A stretch of DNA of 64,000 nt from JACMLD01 sp039916305. Lineage in GTDB: Bacteria > Bacteroidota > Bacteroidia > Chitinophagales > Chitinophagaceae. Positions 26,215 to 34,648 of this stretch are shown in pieces; position 1 is the first letter of the stretch, and every line of letters begins with the position of its first letter. A model generated the notes under the pieces. It did no database searches, was not told where the DNA came from, and saw only the letters and a list, made by a program, of their open reading frames with translations. The translations under genes were made by a program, and so were the position numbers. The stretch is from the NCBI GenBank assembly GCA_039916305.1, contig JBDSLR010000017.1, positions 248,001 to 312,000 of the forward strand, given 5' to 3'.

Positions 26215-29200
26215 ATGAGAAAACCAGTTTTTGGAAGGGGGAAGCGTATGCGGATGCTTCTTCCGGCTTTATTCTTTTTTCAACAATTAACCGCGCAAAC
26301 TACTTTCCCTGTTAATGGGGTAGCTGATCCTAAAACAGGCAGTTATGCTTTTACAAATGCCAGCATTGTTAAAGACGGGCAGGCGACCTTAACCAATGCA
26401 ATACTGTTGATCAAAGATGGAAAAATTATAGCAGTTGGTACTGGCATAGCCATTCCCAAAGATGCAGTAATAGTAGATTGCAAAGGCAAATACATTTATC
26501 CCTCTTTTATTGATATCTACAGCGATTATGGCATTAGCGCACCGCAGCGCCAGGCAGGAGGATTCAATTTTGGTGGTCCTGCCCAGATTACTTCTAACCA
26601 GAAAGGTGCGTTTGGCTGGAACCAGGCCATCAAAAGCGATGTAGAAGCCGGTAAACTTTTTACGGTTGATGATGCAAAAGCAAAGCCATTGCGTGATGCA
26701 GGTTTTGGCACTGTACTTTCTCATCAGAAAGATGGTATTGCCAGGGGCACCGGTGTGGTGGCCTCGCTGGCAAATGAAAAAGAAAACCTGGTTATTATAA
26801 AAGACAGGGCATCGGCACATTATTCTTTAAACAGGGGCAGCTCCACGCAGTCTTACCCGGGTTCTATTATGGGTTCAATTGCCCTCCTGCGGCAAACTTA
26901 CCTGGATGCACAATGGTATAAAAGCAATCCTGCTGCTGAAGGGATCAACCTCTCGCTGAAAGCGTTTAATGAAACCCAAAACCTGCCACAAATATTTGAT
27001 GGCAGTGATAAATGGACCGATATCCGGGCAGACCGGATAGGGGATGAATTTGGGGTGCAATACATTATTAAAGGTGGTGGTAACGAATACCAGCGCATCA
27101 GCGAAATAGCTGCCACTAAAGCAAATTTTATTCTGCCGCTCACCTTTCCGCAGGCCATGGATGTGGAAGATCCCAATGACGCAAGGTTTGTTTCACTGGG
27201 TGATATGAAAAACTGGGAGCTGGCACCCACCAATCCCGGCGCTTTTGAAAAAGCCAATATTCCGTTTTGTTTAACAGCGGCGGATTTGCGCGATAGTAAG
27301 CAATTTTTGACCAATCTGCGAAAAGCTATTGAATACGGACTTTCTGAAAGCAAAGCGTTTGAAGCACTTACAAAAACACCAGCTACGCTGCTGGGTGTGT
27401 ATGATAAAGTAGGAAGCCTGGATGCCGGTAAAATTGCCAGCTTCCTGGTTGTCTCCGGTCCCATCTTTAATGAAAAGACCGTTATATACCAGAACTGGGT
27501 ACAGGGAGAAAAATATACAGTCAATGAAACCGGCTGGAACAGTATTGCAGGCACCTATAATTTAACCATTACAGGTGCTGCCGGCAATGTGGCCAGTTAC
27601 ACGCTCGATGTAAAAAGCAGCAACGCCGCCAATGTAATAGCAAAAGATACCATGATTGGTAAATTTACTTATGATGGTAAATTGGTGAAGCTGAGTTTTT
27701 CAAACACGCCTGCGCCAAGGCGAATACCCGCAGCTGATTCTGCCCGCACAACAGCTCCCGCCGGTGGTCGTCCGGGTGCTGGTTTCGGTGGAGGAAGAAT
27801 GGGTGCAACTACGCGTTTAAGCGGTGTAAACAATGACGGGGTATGGCAGGGAAATGGTGAAGATTCTGCAGGCAATAAAATAATATGGACCGCCACGCTG
27901 ATAAAAGCAGCAGAAGAAAAAGCCGACAGCATTAAAAGAAAAATACCTCTGCGCCTGGGCAAAGTAACTTACCCGTTTGATGGTTACGGCTGGGAAGAAA
28001 TGCCCAAACAGGAAACCATCCTTATAAAAAATGCAACGGTATGGACCAGCGATGCAGCAGGTAAGCTGGAAGGAACGGATGTACTGATAAAAAATGGTAA
28101 AATTGCACAGATAGGTAAAAACCTGTCTGATGCAGCAGCTAAAGTTATTGATGGTACCGGCAAACATGTAACTGCCGGTATTATTGACGAACATTCACAC
28201 ATAGCAGCCGCTTCTATCAATGAAGGCGGTCAGTCCGTAACATCTGAAGTGCGGATTGCAGATAACCTCAACCCCGAAGACATCAACATTTACCGCCAGT
28301 TAAGCGGTGGTGTTACTTCATCACATATCCTGCATGGTTCTGCTAATACTATCGGCGGACAAACACAGCTGATCAAATTACGCTGGGGTGCAAATGATGA
28401 GGGACTGAAATTTCAAAACTGGGATCCGTTTATCAAATTTGCGCTGGGTGAAAACGTAAAGCGTACAACGGCCACGCAGGGTAACAATCGTTTCCCGGAT
28501 ACGCGTATGGGTGTGGAAGAAGTACTGATGGATGCCTTCCAGCGTGCCAGCGATTACCAGAAAGAAGGGAAAGGGGCTGAAGACAATAATAAAAAGAAAG
28601 GCGCATCGCCTGTATCATTCCGCAGGGATCTGGAACTGGATGCATTGGTGGAAATCATGAATAAAAAACGATTTATTACCTGTCACTCTTATATACAGAG
28701 CGAGATAACCGCAGCCATGCGGGTGGGCGATAAATTTGGTTTCCGGTTTAACACATTTACGCATATACTGGAAGGTTATAAGGTGGCGGATAAAATGAAA
28801 GAACATGGTGCCAACGCCTCCACTTTCAGCGACTGGTGGGCGTACAAGGTAGAAGTGCAGGATGCCATTCCGCAAAATGCCAGCATCATGCAACGCGTAG
28901 GGTTAAACGTAGCCATCAATTCTGACGATGCAGAAATGGCGCGCAGGCTGAACCAGGAAGCCGCCAAAAGCATAAAGTATGGCGGTATGAGCGAAGAAGA
29001 CGCATTGAAAATGGTGACAATCAACCCGGCAACCATGCTGCATGTGGCAGACAGGGTGGGCAGCATTAAAGCAGGCAAGGATGCTGATATCGTTGTATGG
29101 AGCAATCATCCGCTGAGTATTTATGCCAAAGCAGAAACAACCATTGTTGATGGCGTGGTAGAATTTGACCGCAGCAGGGATGCCGAACTGAGGAAGAAAA

Positions 29201-29373
29201 TCAGTGCAGAACGCAACCGGCTGGTACAAAAGCTGCTGGGCGAAAAAAGAACCGGTGCGCCAATGGGTGCAGCCACTCCCAGCTTCCAGGTAATACTGAG
29301 CTGTGGTGATCATGACCACCATGACGGTTTAATTACGGCGGATATCAATGATGAGAGCAATTCTAACCAATAA
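26215..29373 (+). CDS. Large secreted double-module amidohydrolase
   Basis: 1052 residues with a signal peptide (ending QQLTAQ). Two amidohydrolase modules are fused. Module 1 (about 30-440) has the fold's composite ends (LLIKDGKIIAVGTGI; GSLDAGKIASFLV), but where the metal-binding HxH should be it reads FIDIYSDYG, so it is probably not catalytic. A linker rich in Gly/Arg/Pro and a beta region follow (about 440-600). Module 2 (about 605-1000) is complete: IIDEHSHIA (HxH), TCHSY and THILEG (His ligands) and INSDDAEM (Asp). By family it hydrolyses an amide or related bond outside the cell; substrate unknown. The start at ATG 26215 gives a good signal peptide. The 441-residue paralog follows three bases later. 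Confidence 0.9.
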   Translation: MRKPVFGRGKRMRMLLPALFFFQQLTAQTTFPVNGVADPKTGSYAFTNASIVKDGQATLTNAILLIKDGKIIAVGTGIAIPKDAVIVDCKGKYIYPSFIDIYSDYGISAPQRQAGGFNFGGPAQITSNQKGAFGWNQAIKSDVEAGKLFTVDDAKAKPLRDAGFGTVLSHQKDGIARGTGVVASLANEKENLVIIKDRASAHYSLNRGSSTQSYPGSIMGSIALLRQTYLDAQWYKSNPAAEGINLSLKAFNETQNLPQIFDGSDKWTDIRADRIGDEFGVQYIIKGGGNEYQRISEIAATKANFILPLTFPQAMDVEDPNDARFVSLGDMKNWELAPTNPGAFEKANIPFCLTAADLRDSKQFLTNLRKAIEYGLSESKAFEALTKTPATLLGVYDKVGSLDAGKIASFLVVSGPIFNEKTVIYQNWVQGEKYTVNETGWNSIAGTYNLTITGAAGNVASYTLDVKSSNAANVIAKDTMIGKFTYDGKLVKLSFSNTPAPRRIPAADSARTTAPAGGRPGAGFGGGRMGATTRLSGVNNDGVWQGNGEDSAGNKIIWTATLIKAAEEKADSIKRKIPLRLGKVTYPFDGYGWEEMPKQETILIKNATVWTSDAAGKLEGTDVLIKNGKIAQIGKNLSDAAAKVIDGTGKHVTAGIIDEHSHIAAASINEGGQSVTSEVRIADNLNPEDINIYRQLSGGVTSSHILHGSANTIGGQTQLIKLRWGANDEGLKFQNWDPFIKFALGENVKRTTATQGNNRFPDTRMGVEEVLMDAFQRASDYQKEGKGAEDNNKKKGASPVSFRRDLELDALVEIMNKKRFITCHSYIQSEITAAMRVGDKFGFRFNTFTHILEGYKVADKMKEHGANASTFSDWWAYKVEVQDAIPQNASIMQRVGLNVAINSDDAEMARRLNQEAAKSIKYGGMSEEDALKMVTINPATMLHVADRVGSIKAGKDADIVVWSNHPLSIYAKAETTIVDGVVEFDRSRDAELRKKISAERNRLVQKLLGEKRTGAPMGAATPSFQVILSCGDHDHHDGLITADINDESNSNQ

Positions 29374-29376
29374 ATT

Positions 29377-30702
29377 ATGCAGATAATGAAAAATATATTC
29401 ATACATATCATTTGCCTGCTGGCGGTGGCATCTGTTACGGCGCAGGAAGATGTTTACCCTGTAAAAGCAGCGCCAGGTCTTCTGTTCATTACCAATGCCA
29501 CTATTCATGTAGGCAATGGGCAGGTTATTGAAAATGGCACTATAAAAATAAACAATGGTAAAATTGAACAGGTAGGGCAAAATATTGCCGTAGCTGCAGA
29601 TGTAAAAGTGATTGATGCAAAAGGTAAACAAGTGTATCCGGGCCTTATTTTGCCATCAACAGATCTCGGGTTAAAAGAAATTGGCAGCGGTGTGCGGGCT
29701 TCCAATGACTTTACAGAAATTGGTGATTATAATCCAAGTGTGCGTTCTATAGTAGCCTATAACACAGATTCCAAAATCATCAATACCCTAAAAGCAAACG
29801 GCATACTGCTGGCATGCGTTGCCCCACAGGGTGGTGTTATCAGCGGGTCATCTTCGGTAGTACAATTAGATGCCTGGAACTGGGAAGATGCGGCCTATAA
29901 AATGGAGAATGGTATTCACCTGCATTTGCCCAGCTTTATTGTGCGTTTTGGAAGGCGCGGCGGTGGCTTCCCTGGTTTGTCAGGCGCGCAGCCGCCAACT
30001 GATCCGGTAAAGGAAGCGCTGGAAAAAATAGCGGAAATGAAAAGTTTTTTCATGGCAGCAAAAGCGTACCTGCAGGAGCCTGTTCATAAAGAAACCAATC
30101 TTAAATATGAAGCATTAAAAGGTTTGTTTGATAAAAAGCAGAAGCTGTTTATCTATGCAGAGCAGGTAAAGCAAATGCTGGTCGCTATTGATTTTGTAAA
30201 GGAGTTTGGCTTTGATGTGGTATTGGTAGGTGCTGCAGAAAGCTGGCAGATAGCCGGCTTGCTAAAGCAAAATAATATTGCCGTTATCCTTAACCAGGAA
30301 CATAGCTTGCCTGCCACAGAAGATGATGATGTGGATCAGCCGTATAAAACGCCGGCCATGCTGCAGAAGGCAGGTGTGCTTTTTGCTTTGAATGACGACA
30401 ATGAAGAAACCCGCTACCGTAACCTGGCTTTTAATGCAGGAACGTCTGCAGCGTATGGATTAACGAAAGAGGAAGCGCTGCAGGCCATTACTTTAAATGC
30501 CGCTACCATTTTGGGTGTGGCCGATAAGACAGGTTCCATTGAAGCGGGCAAAGATGCCAATATTATCATCAGCGAAGGCGATGTACTGGATATGAAAAGC
30601 AGCATCATTACACATGCTTTTATACAGGGCAGATTGGTATCGCTCGACAATAAACAACAGCAGTTATACGAAAGATATAAATACAAATACGGATTGAAGT
30701 AA
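29377..30702 (+). CDS. Secreted amidohydrolase-like protein, ligand-poor paralog
   Basis: 441 residues with a signal peptide (IFIHIICLLAVASVTAQ). The composite-domain ends are present (TIKINNGKIEQVGQNI; GSIEAGKDANIIISEGDVLD). The strand that should carry HxH reads VYPGLILPSTDLGLKEIG, with no His, and I see no equivalent of the other His ligands, so it resembles module 1 of the upstream gene. It begins three bases after that gene, so the two are co-transcribed and may form a complex (inference). ATG 29386 is an equally possible start. A perfect 14-base-pair hairpin follows. Confidence 0.9.
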   Translation: MQIMKNIFIHIICLLAVASVTAQEDVYPVKAAPGLLFITNATIHVGNGQVIENGTIKINNGKIEQVGQNIAVAADVKVIDAKGKQVYPGLILPSTDLGLKEIGSGVRASNDFTEIGDYNPSVRSIVAYNTDSKIINTLKANGILLACVAPQGGVISGSSSVVQLDAWNWEDAAYKMENGIHLHLPSFIVRFGRRGGGFPGLSGAQPPTDPVKEALEKIAEMKSFFMAAKAYLQEPVHKETNLKYEALKGLFDKKQKLFIYAEQVKQMLVAIDFVKEFGFDVVLVGAAESWQIAGLLKQNNIAVILNQEHSLPATEDDDVDQPYKTPAMLQKAGVLFALNDDNEETRYRNLAFNAGTSAAYGLTKEEALQAITLNAATILGVADKTGSIEAGKDANIIISEGDVLDMKSSIITHAFIQGRLVSLDNKQQQLYERYKYKYGLK

Positions 30703-30723
30703 TTGCCCTGACCAATGCTGTCG

Positions 30724-30759
30724 AACACGGCCCCGGAGAAATCCGGGGCCGTGTTATTT
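30724..30759 (+). terminator. Strong hairpin terminator after the amidohydrolase pair
   Basis: AACACGGCCCCGGA (30724-30737) pairs perfectly with TCCGGGGCCGTGTT (30742-30755) around a GAAA tetraloop. The following tract is ATTTAAAA, so U-richness is modest. Confidence 0.75.
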
Positions 30760-30850
30760 AAAATAACATGGGGTTATTAAATTTGCAGAATATCTAATTT
30801 CTCCAATGCATAAAGCATTTCCTAAGGTACGCCGCGTGATTTCGTTATGT

Positions 30851-30880
30851 TTCTACCGATAAGGTGTTCCGCTGGAACAC
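30851..30880. repeat. REP-like palindrome near transposase remnant
   Basis: TTCTACCGATAAG followed by GTGTTCC-GCT-GGAACAC (30864-30880), a perfect seven-base stem. I recall similar palindromes preceded by a CTACC(A/G)ATAA-type lead next to IS200-like genes in Bacteroidota genomes; that recollection is unverified. It precedes the decayed IS200-like coding sequence and may be its left-end structure. Confidence 0.5.
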
Positions 30881-30936
30881 AAAGCCGTCTTTGAAACCTG
30901 CAAAACACGGAAAAATTTTTCCCCGGCATCTTGCTG

Positions 30937-31204
30937 AATGTGGAATATAGCGCAAGCTTATCTTCACTGGTGCAAAACATAAAAGCGGAAAGCGGCAAAT
31001 AGATTAAAGAAAAAAAATTTGTACCTCACCTTTTGCCTGGCAGGAAGGATATGGCACATTTTCTTATTCTAAAAGTCATTTGCCGATGTTATCCGCTATA
31101 TACAAAACCAGGAAGTGCATCACAGCAAAGAAACATTTCTTGACGGGTACCGCCACTTTTTAAAAGTTTTCGACATTGAATATGAAGAACAATATATTTT
31201 TTAA
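30937..31204 (+). pseudogene. Decayed IS200/REP-type Y1 transposase
   Basis: Pieces of a Y1 transposase can be read across frames. First is SLSSLVQNIKAESGK, then an in-frame stop, then IKEKKFV. After a frameshift comes WQEGYGTFSYSKS, and after another shift DVIRYIQNQEVHHSKET...FLKVFDIEYEEQYIF ending at TAA 31202-31204. This order and wording match the C-terminal half of IS200-like transposases. The N-terminal half with the HUH motif is not recognisable. At least two frameshifts and one stop make it inactive. It follows a REP-like palindrome at 30864-30880. Confidence 0.85.
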
Positions 31205-31416
31205 AATTGGTTTAAGAGGAGGCTTTATTATTCAATTTGTACTTTTGATAAATATCCAGCGATCCTGCCAACCGTACAATGGCAGGAATTAAATGTTCGT
31301 GTTTGTATATTTCATAAATACTAACAGACATTGGGTTTAATTATTTTTTGTATTTTAAAGATGGCGTGCACCAGTTTAGTGCGGAAATAACGGTCAACAG
31401 CAAATACAATAATTTT

Positions 31417-32091
31417 ATGCGGTTTATATGTTTACTGATAACCTTGCAATTTTTAGGAGCGGACCTCAGAGCGCAGGTAACGCCTGCAGAGATACGACGC
31501 GAACCTTTTAATGAAAGAGGAATTTACCGCTTTGCTTCTTTTGAGGAAGGCAAGGTTTATTTCCGTAATGGGAATACAAATTCATCAAGGCTGAATTATA
31601 ATATTGCGCTGGATGAAATACATTTTATTGCTAAGAACGGAGACACGCTTTCTATTGAAGAGCCAGCCAGTATTAAGTTCATTACGTTACATGGGGAACG
31701 TTTTTATTACGACAAAGGCTATCTGCAAAGCTTACTGATTGCCGGGGATCTTATTCTTGCATTTAAACAGGTTATAATAACAGAGCAAAAGAAAGAAACC
31801 GTGTACGATGTCAGTACCGACGGGCCAGTCGTTAAAACGTATAATTTTTTCTCGCAGAATGGCCAGCAATATATTATGGGAGGCACCAATGACCACCTGT
31901 TATTCAGTGCACGCGAATATTATTTTTTTGGCGATTCCTTTGGCAATTTTTTCAGGGCAAACAAGGAATATCTGTATCAGCATTACTATAAAAACCAGGC
32001 TGATGTAAGGGATTTCCTCAGGAAGAATCATACTAACTTTAATAATGTAGAAGATTTAGCAAAACTACTGCAGTATTGCGTTCAGTTGTAA
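31417..32091 (+). CDS. Secreted protein of unknown function, tandem paralog A
   Basis: 224 residues with a signal peptide (MRFICLLITLQFLGADLRAQ). The mature protein is mostly beta: an RGIYRF...EGKVYFRNG opening, LNYNIALDEIHFI, DTLSIEEPASIKFITL...RFYYDKGYLQ, and a charged C-terminal helix with KNHTNFNNVEDLAKLLQYC. It is clearly homologous along its length to the next gene (shared LNYNI/FNYNI-x-LDEMHFI, YQHYYK/YQHYRK and N-H-T-N-F-N). I do not recognise a family. The frame is open upstream to 31348, but ATG 31417 starts the signal peptide. Confidence 0.82.
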   Translation: MRFICLLITLQFLGADLRAQVTPAEIRREPFNERGIYRFASFEEGKVYFRNGNTNSSRLNYNIALDEIHFIAKNGDTLSIEEPASIKFITLHGERFYYDKGYLQSLLIAGDLILAFKQVIITEQKKETVYDVSTDGPVVKTYNFFSQNGQQYIMGGTNDHLLFSAREYYFFGDSFGNFFRANKEYLYQHYYKNQADVRDFLRKNHTNFNNVEDLAKLLQYCVQL

Positions 32092-32191
32092 TTTGTTAGC
32101 CCGGCTACCAATACCTCAAAAAAATCGCTTTGGAAAGATTTGCTGTTTCATATAACCCGGCTTTGGTAGATTGCACGAAATATTTGCCACT

Positions 32192-32875
32192 ATGTATCTA
32201 CGCTTACTTTTTTTATTCATATGCCTGGCTGGTGCTGCCAACTACGTGGCTGCGCAAGTAAAACCGCCGGAAATAAGAAAGCAATTGCTGCCAGGTAAAG
32301 GCGTTTACCGGTTTCCTGCTTTTACAGAAGGTACAATTGTAATGCGGGACGGCATTATATCCTCCCAAAAATTTAATTATAATATTTCACTTGATGAGAT
32401 GCACTTTATCAGCCAGGCTGGAGATACGCTTTCGGTGGCTGATCCGGTTACGATACATTTTATCAGTCTTAATGGAAGCCGTTTTTATTACGAAAACGGT
32501 TTCCTGCAAACGCTGGATACCAGCAACGGTATACTGCTCGCGTTTAAACAGCATTTAATTTCGCAGCAACTGCGGACCGGAGCCTACGGTACCACTACAC
32601 CGCATGAAAGTGTGCGGACATATAGTTTTTTTAACGGTAACGGACAGCGGTATAAATTAGGCGAAGAGGAAGCTGTGACAGTAACAGCGCGTGAAGTCTA
32701 TTTTTTTGGTGATTTTTATGGGCGCTTTACAAAAGCCGGTAAAGCATTTATTTACCAGCATTACAGAAAACAACATCCTGTAATCAGTAAATTTATAAAA
32801 ACCAATCACACAAATTTTAATAAGTTGGATGATTTGATAAAGCTACTCCGGTTTTGTGCTACGCTGGAAGTGTAG
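32192..32875 (+). CDS. Secreted protein of unknown function, tandem paralog B
   Basis: 227 residues with a signal peptide ending GAANYVAAQ. Same layout as the preceding gene: KGVYRFPAFTEGTIVMRDG, FNYNISLDEMHFI, RFYYENGFLQTLD, REVYFFGDFYGRF, then KTNHTNFNKLDDLIKLLRF. The pair probably arose by tandem duplication and has diverged strongly, which suggests both copies are kept. The true start is ATG 32192; an earlier in-frame TTG at 32171 is less likely. Separated from paralog A by 100 bases. Confidence 0.82.
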   Translation: MYLRLLFLFICLAGAANYVAAQVKPPEIRKQLLPGKGVYRFPAFTEGTIVMRDGIISSQKFNYNISLDEMHFISQAGDTLSVADPVTIHFISLNGSRFYYENGFLQTLDTSNGILLAFKQHLISQQLRTGAYGTTTPHESVRTYSFFNGNGQRYKLGEEEAVTVTAREVYFFGDFYGRFTKAGKAFIYQHYRKQHPVISKFIKTNHTNFNKLDDLIKLLRFCATLEV

Positions 32876-32901
32876 CATCGACGGCCTAAATGCAGTTGAC
32901 C

Positions 32902-34464
32902 TTATAGTCTCCCTGTCAGGTTCCCTCTTTTTTCGGTATCTGTTTTTGAGTTTTCAGATACACTGTTCATAAAGGCGATGCTTATAGTATCCCCTTCGAA
33001 CGTGCAGGTAATTTTGTCTCCATGCATAGCTTCCACAAACCGGGCATTTAGCTGCAGGGTATTTTCATTGATCCAGGTAGCGGTGCCAGCTATTCTTGAA
33101 GGAACATGAATGCGGCCGGCCAGGGGGAAAATATACAGCGCATGAGCAGTACTCAGCAGCCAGTCTTCCCACCCAAATTTAATGGTCGTTGATCCTTTCG
33201 CGGTGGTTGTAGTCCAGCTGCAGCCTTCTTTGGAAAAACTGAATGCCGTTTCTGCAGCGGTAAAATTATTACTATCCAGTTTGAATTTTTTGCCCTGGTA
33301 TTTTGCTGATGATGGAGAAGTGATGGCGCCTTTTGGTACAGGGAGGACAAGTTGTTTTAATTCGTTTTTCAGTTGCGTTAATGCAGCTCCATCTTCAGGA
33401 AGCGTACCGGTCTTAATGGCGGGCAGTAAATTTTCCCAAATCGTGGTCATGGATTTTTGCATATTCCAGCTTTCACTGGTCACGGCCAGTACTGCATCCT
33501 GTTCGGGCATTACAATACAAAACTGACCGTAAGCACCATCACCGCGGTAGAAACCGGGTTTACAGCGCCAGAACTGGTAACCATAACCCTGCGCCCAATC
33601 TCCATCGCCTTCCTGCGATTTTGTTTGGTAGCTGGTAGCGTCGTTTACCCAGCTTTCAGATAAGATGGCCGCCCCTTTCCATTTACCTTTTTGCAGGTAC
33701 AACTGTCCCAATTTGGCAATGTCTTCCGTTTTTACCCGCAATCCATACCCGGCAGTATTCAATCCCTGCGGGGATACTTCCCAATCATATCCTTTAATGT
33801 CCAGCGGCTCAAATAAACGCGGTCCTAAAAAGGCGGCAAGTGTTTGCCCGGTTAATTTATATACAATAGCTCCCAGCATATAAGTGGCACCGGTATTATA
33901 TAAAAAATGGCTGCCGGGTGCATGGGCCACGGGCTGCGATAAAAATGTTTTAACCCATGTATTAGTGGACGCCCTGAGTTTGGGCATGGTATCTTCTCCA
34001 TGGCCTGTGTTCATGGTGAGCAGGTGCTTTACTTTCATTTGCTGCAGGTTGTCTTCCGGCGCTGCCGGACTTTCCCCGGGAAAAAAAGAAATAACGGAAT
34101 CTTCGATGTTCAGTTTCCCATCTTTTACCAATAGGCCAATAGCAGTACTGGTAAAACTTTTTGAAAGCGAATACAATGTATGGGTGAATGCCAGTTCAAA
34201 AGGCTTCCAGCTGGCTTCTGCAATTACATGGCCATGCCGTAGCAGCATAAAACTATGCCAGCCGATGCCCGATGCGTTGGCGGCTTCTACAAACTGCCTG
34301 ATGAGTGCGGAGGAAACGCCTTGCGATTCAGGGCTTGCCCGCGGAAGACTGAAAGAAACAGGCTTTTCAAATATAGGGTCAAACTCACCTATGACCGGAA
34401 ACAGGCCCATGCCCAATGTGCTGATTCCAGTTGTTTTTATAAAATTCCTTCTGCTGGCATTCAT
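32902..34464 (-). CDS. Serine hydrolase, class C beta-lactamase-like family
   Basis: 520 residues. The N-terminus (NASRRNFIKTTGISTLGMG) has a twin-arginine-like signal, so export by Tat is likely. The beta-lactamase-like domain has the nucleophile motif S-L-S-K (Ser99, Lys102 from ATG 34464), a YNTGATYMLG segment at the second motif and a YGQ-type third motif (GAYGQFCIV). An extra C-terminal domain of about 130 residues follows. Relatives include esterases, D-aminopeptidases and PBP4*-like hydrolases; antibiotic hydrolysis is not implied. The upstream frame to 34512 was rejected as start. Confidence 0.9.
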   Translation of the reverse strand: MNASRRNFIKTTGISTLGMGLFPVIGEFDPIFEKPVSFSLPRASPESQGVSSALIRQFVEAANASGIGWHSFMLLRHGHVIAEASWKPFELAFTHTLYSLSKSFTSTAIGLLVKDGKLNIEDSVISFFPGESPAAPEDNLQQMKVKHLLTMNTGHGEDTMPKLRASTNTWVKTFLSQPVAHAPGSHFLYNTGATYMLGAIVYKLTGQTLAAFLGPRLFEPLDIKGYDWEVSPQGLNTAGYGLRVKTEDIAKLGQLYLQKGKWKGAAILSESWVNDATSYQTKSQEGDGDWAQGYGYQFWRCKPGFYRGDGAYGQFCIVMPEQDAVLAVTSESWNMQKSMTTIWENLLPAIKTGTLPEDGAALTQLKNELKQLVLPVPKGAITSPSSAKYQGKKFKLDSNNFTAAETAFSFSKEGCSWTTTTAKGSTTIKFGWEDWLLSTAHALYIFPLAGRIHVPSRIAGTATWINENTLQLNARFVEAMHGDKITCTFEGDTISIAFMNSVSENSKTDTEKRGNLTGRL

Positions 34465-34648
34465 GTTGAGTGAATTGAAATGAGAAACTGATGCGTTGAT
34501 AAATATAAACAATAATCTGGGCGGATTTGCCTCTTAAAAATTGGTGCCTGTGATTTGGCAATAAAAAAAAGCACCCACTTTCGTGAATGCTTCTGATTAT
34601 ATTATGACGTTCTGAATAGCCACTGCAAACTAATGCCTACAGACTATC

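Noticed and set aside
32902..34464. Antibiotic resistance beta-lactamase
   Set aside because: The SxxK fold is shared with esterases and peptidases; size, extra domain and Tat-like signal fit a general serine hydrolase.
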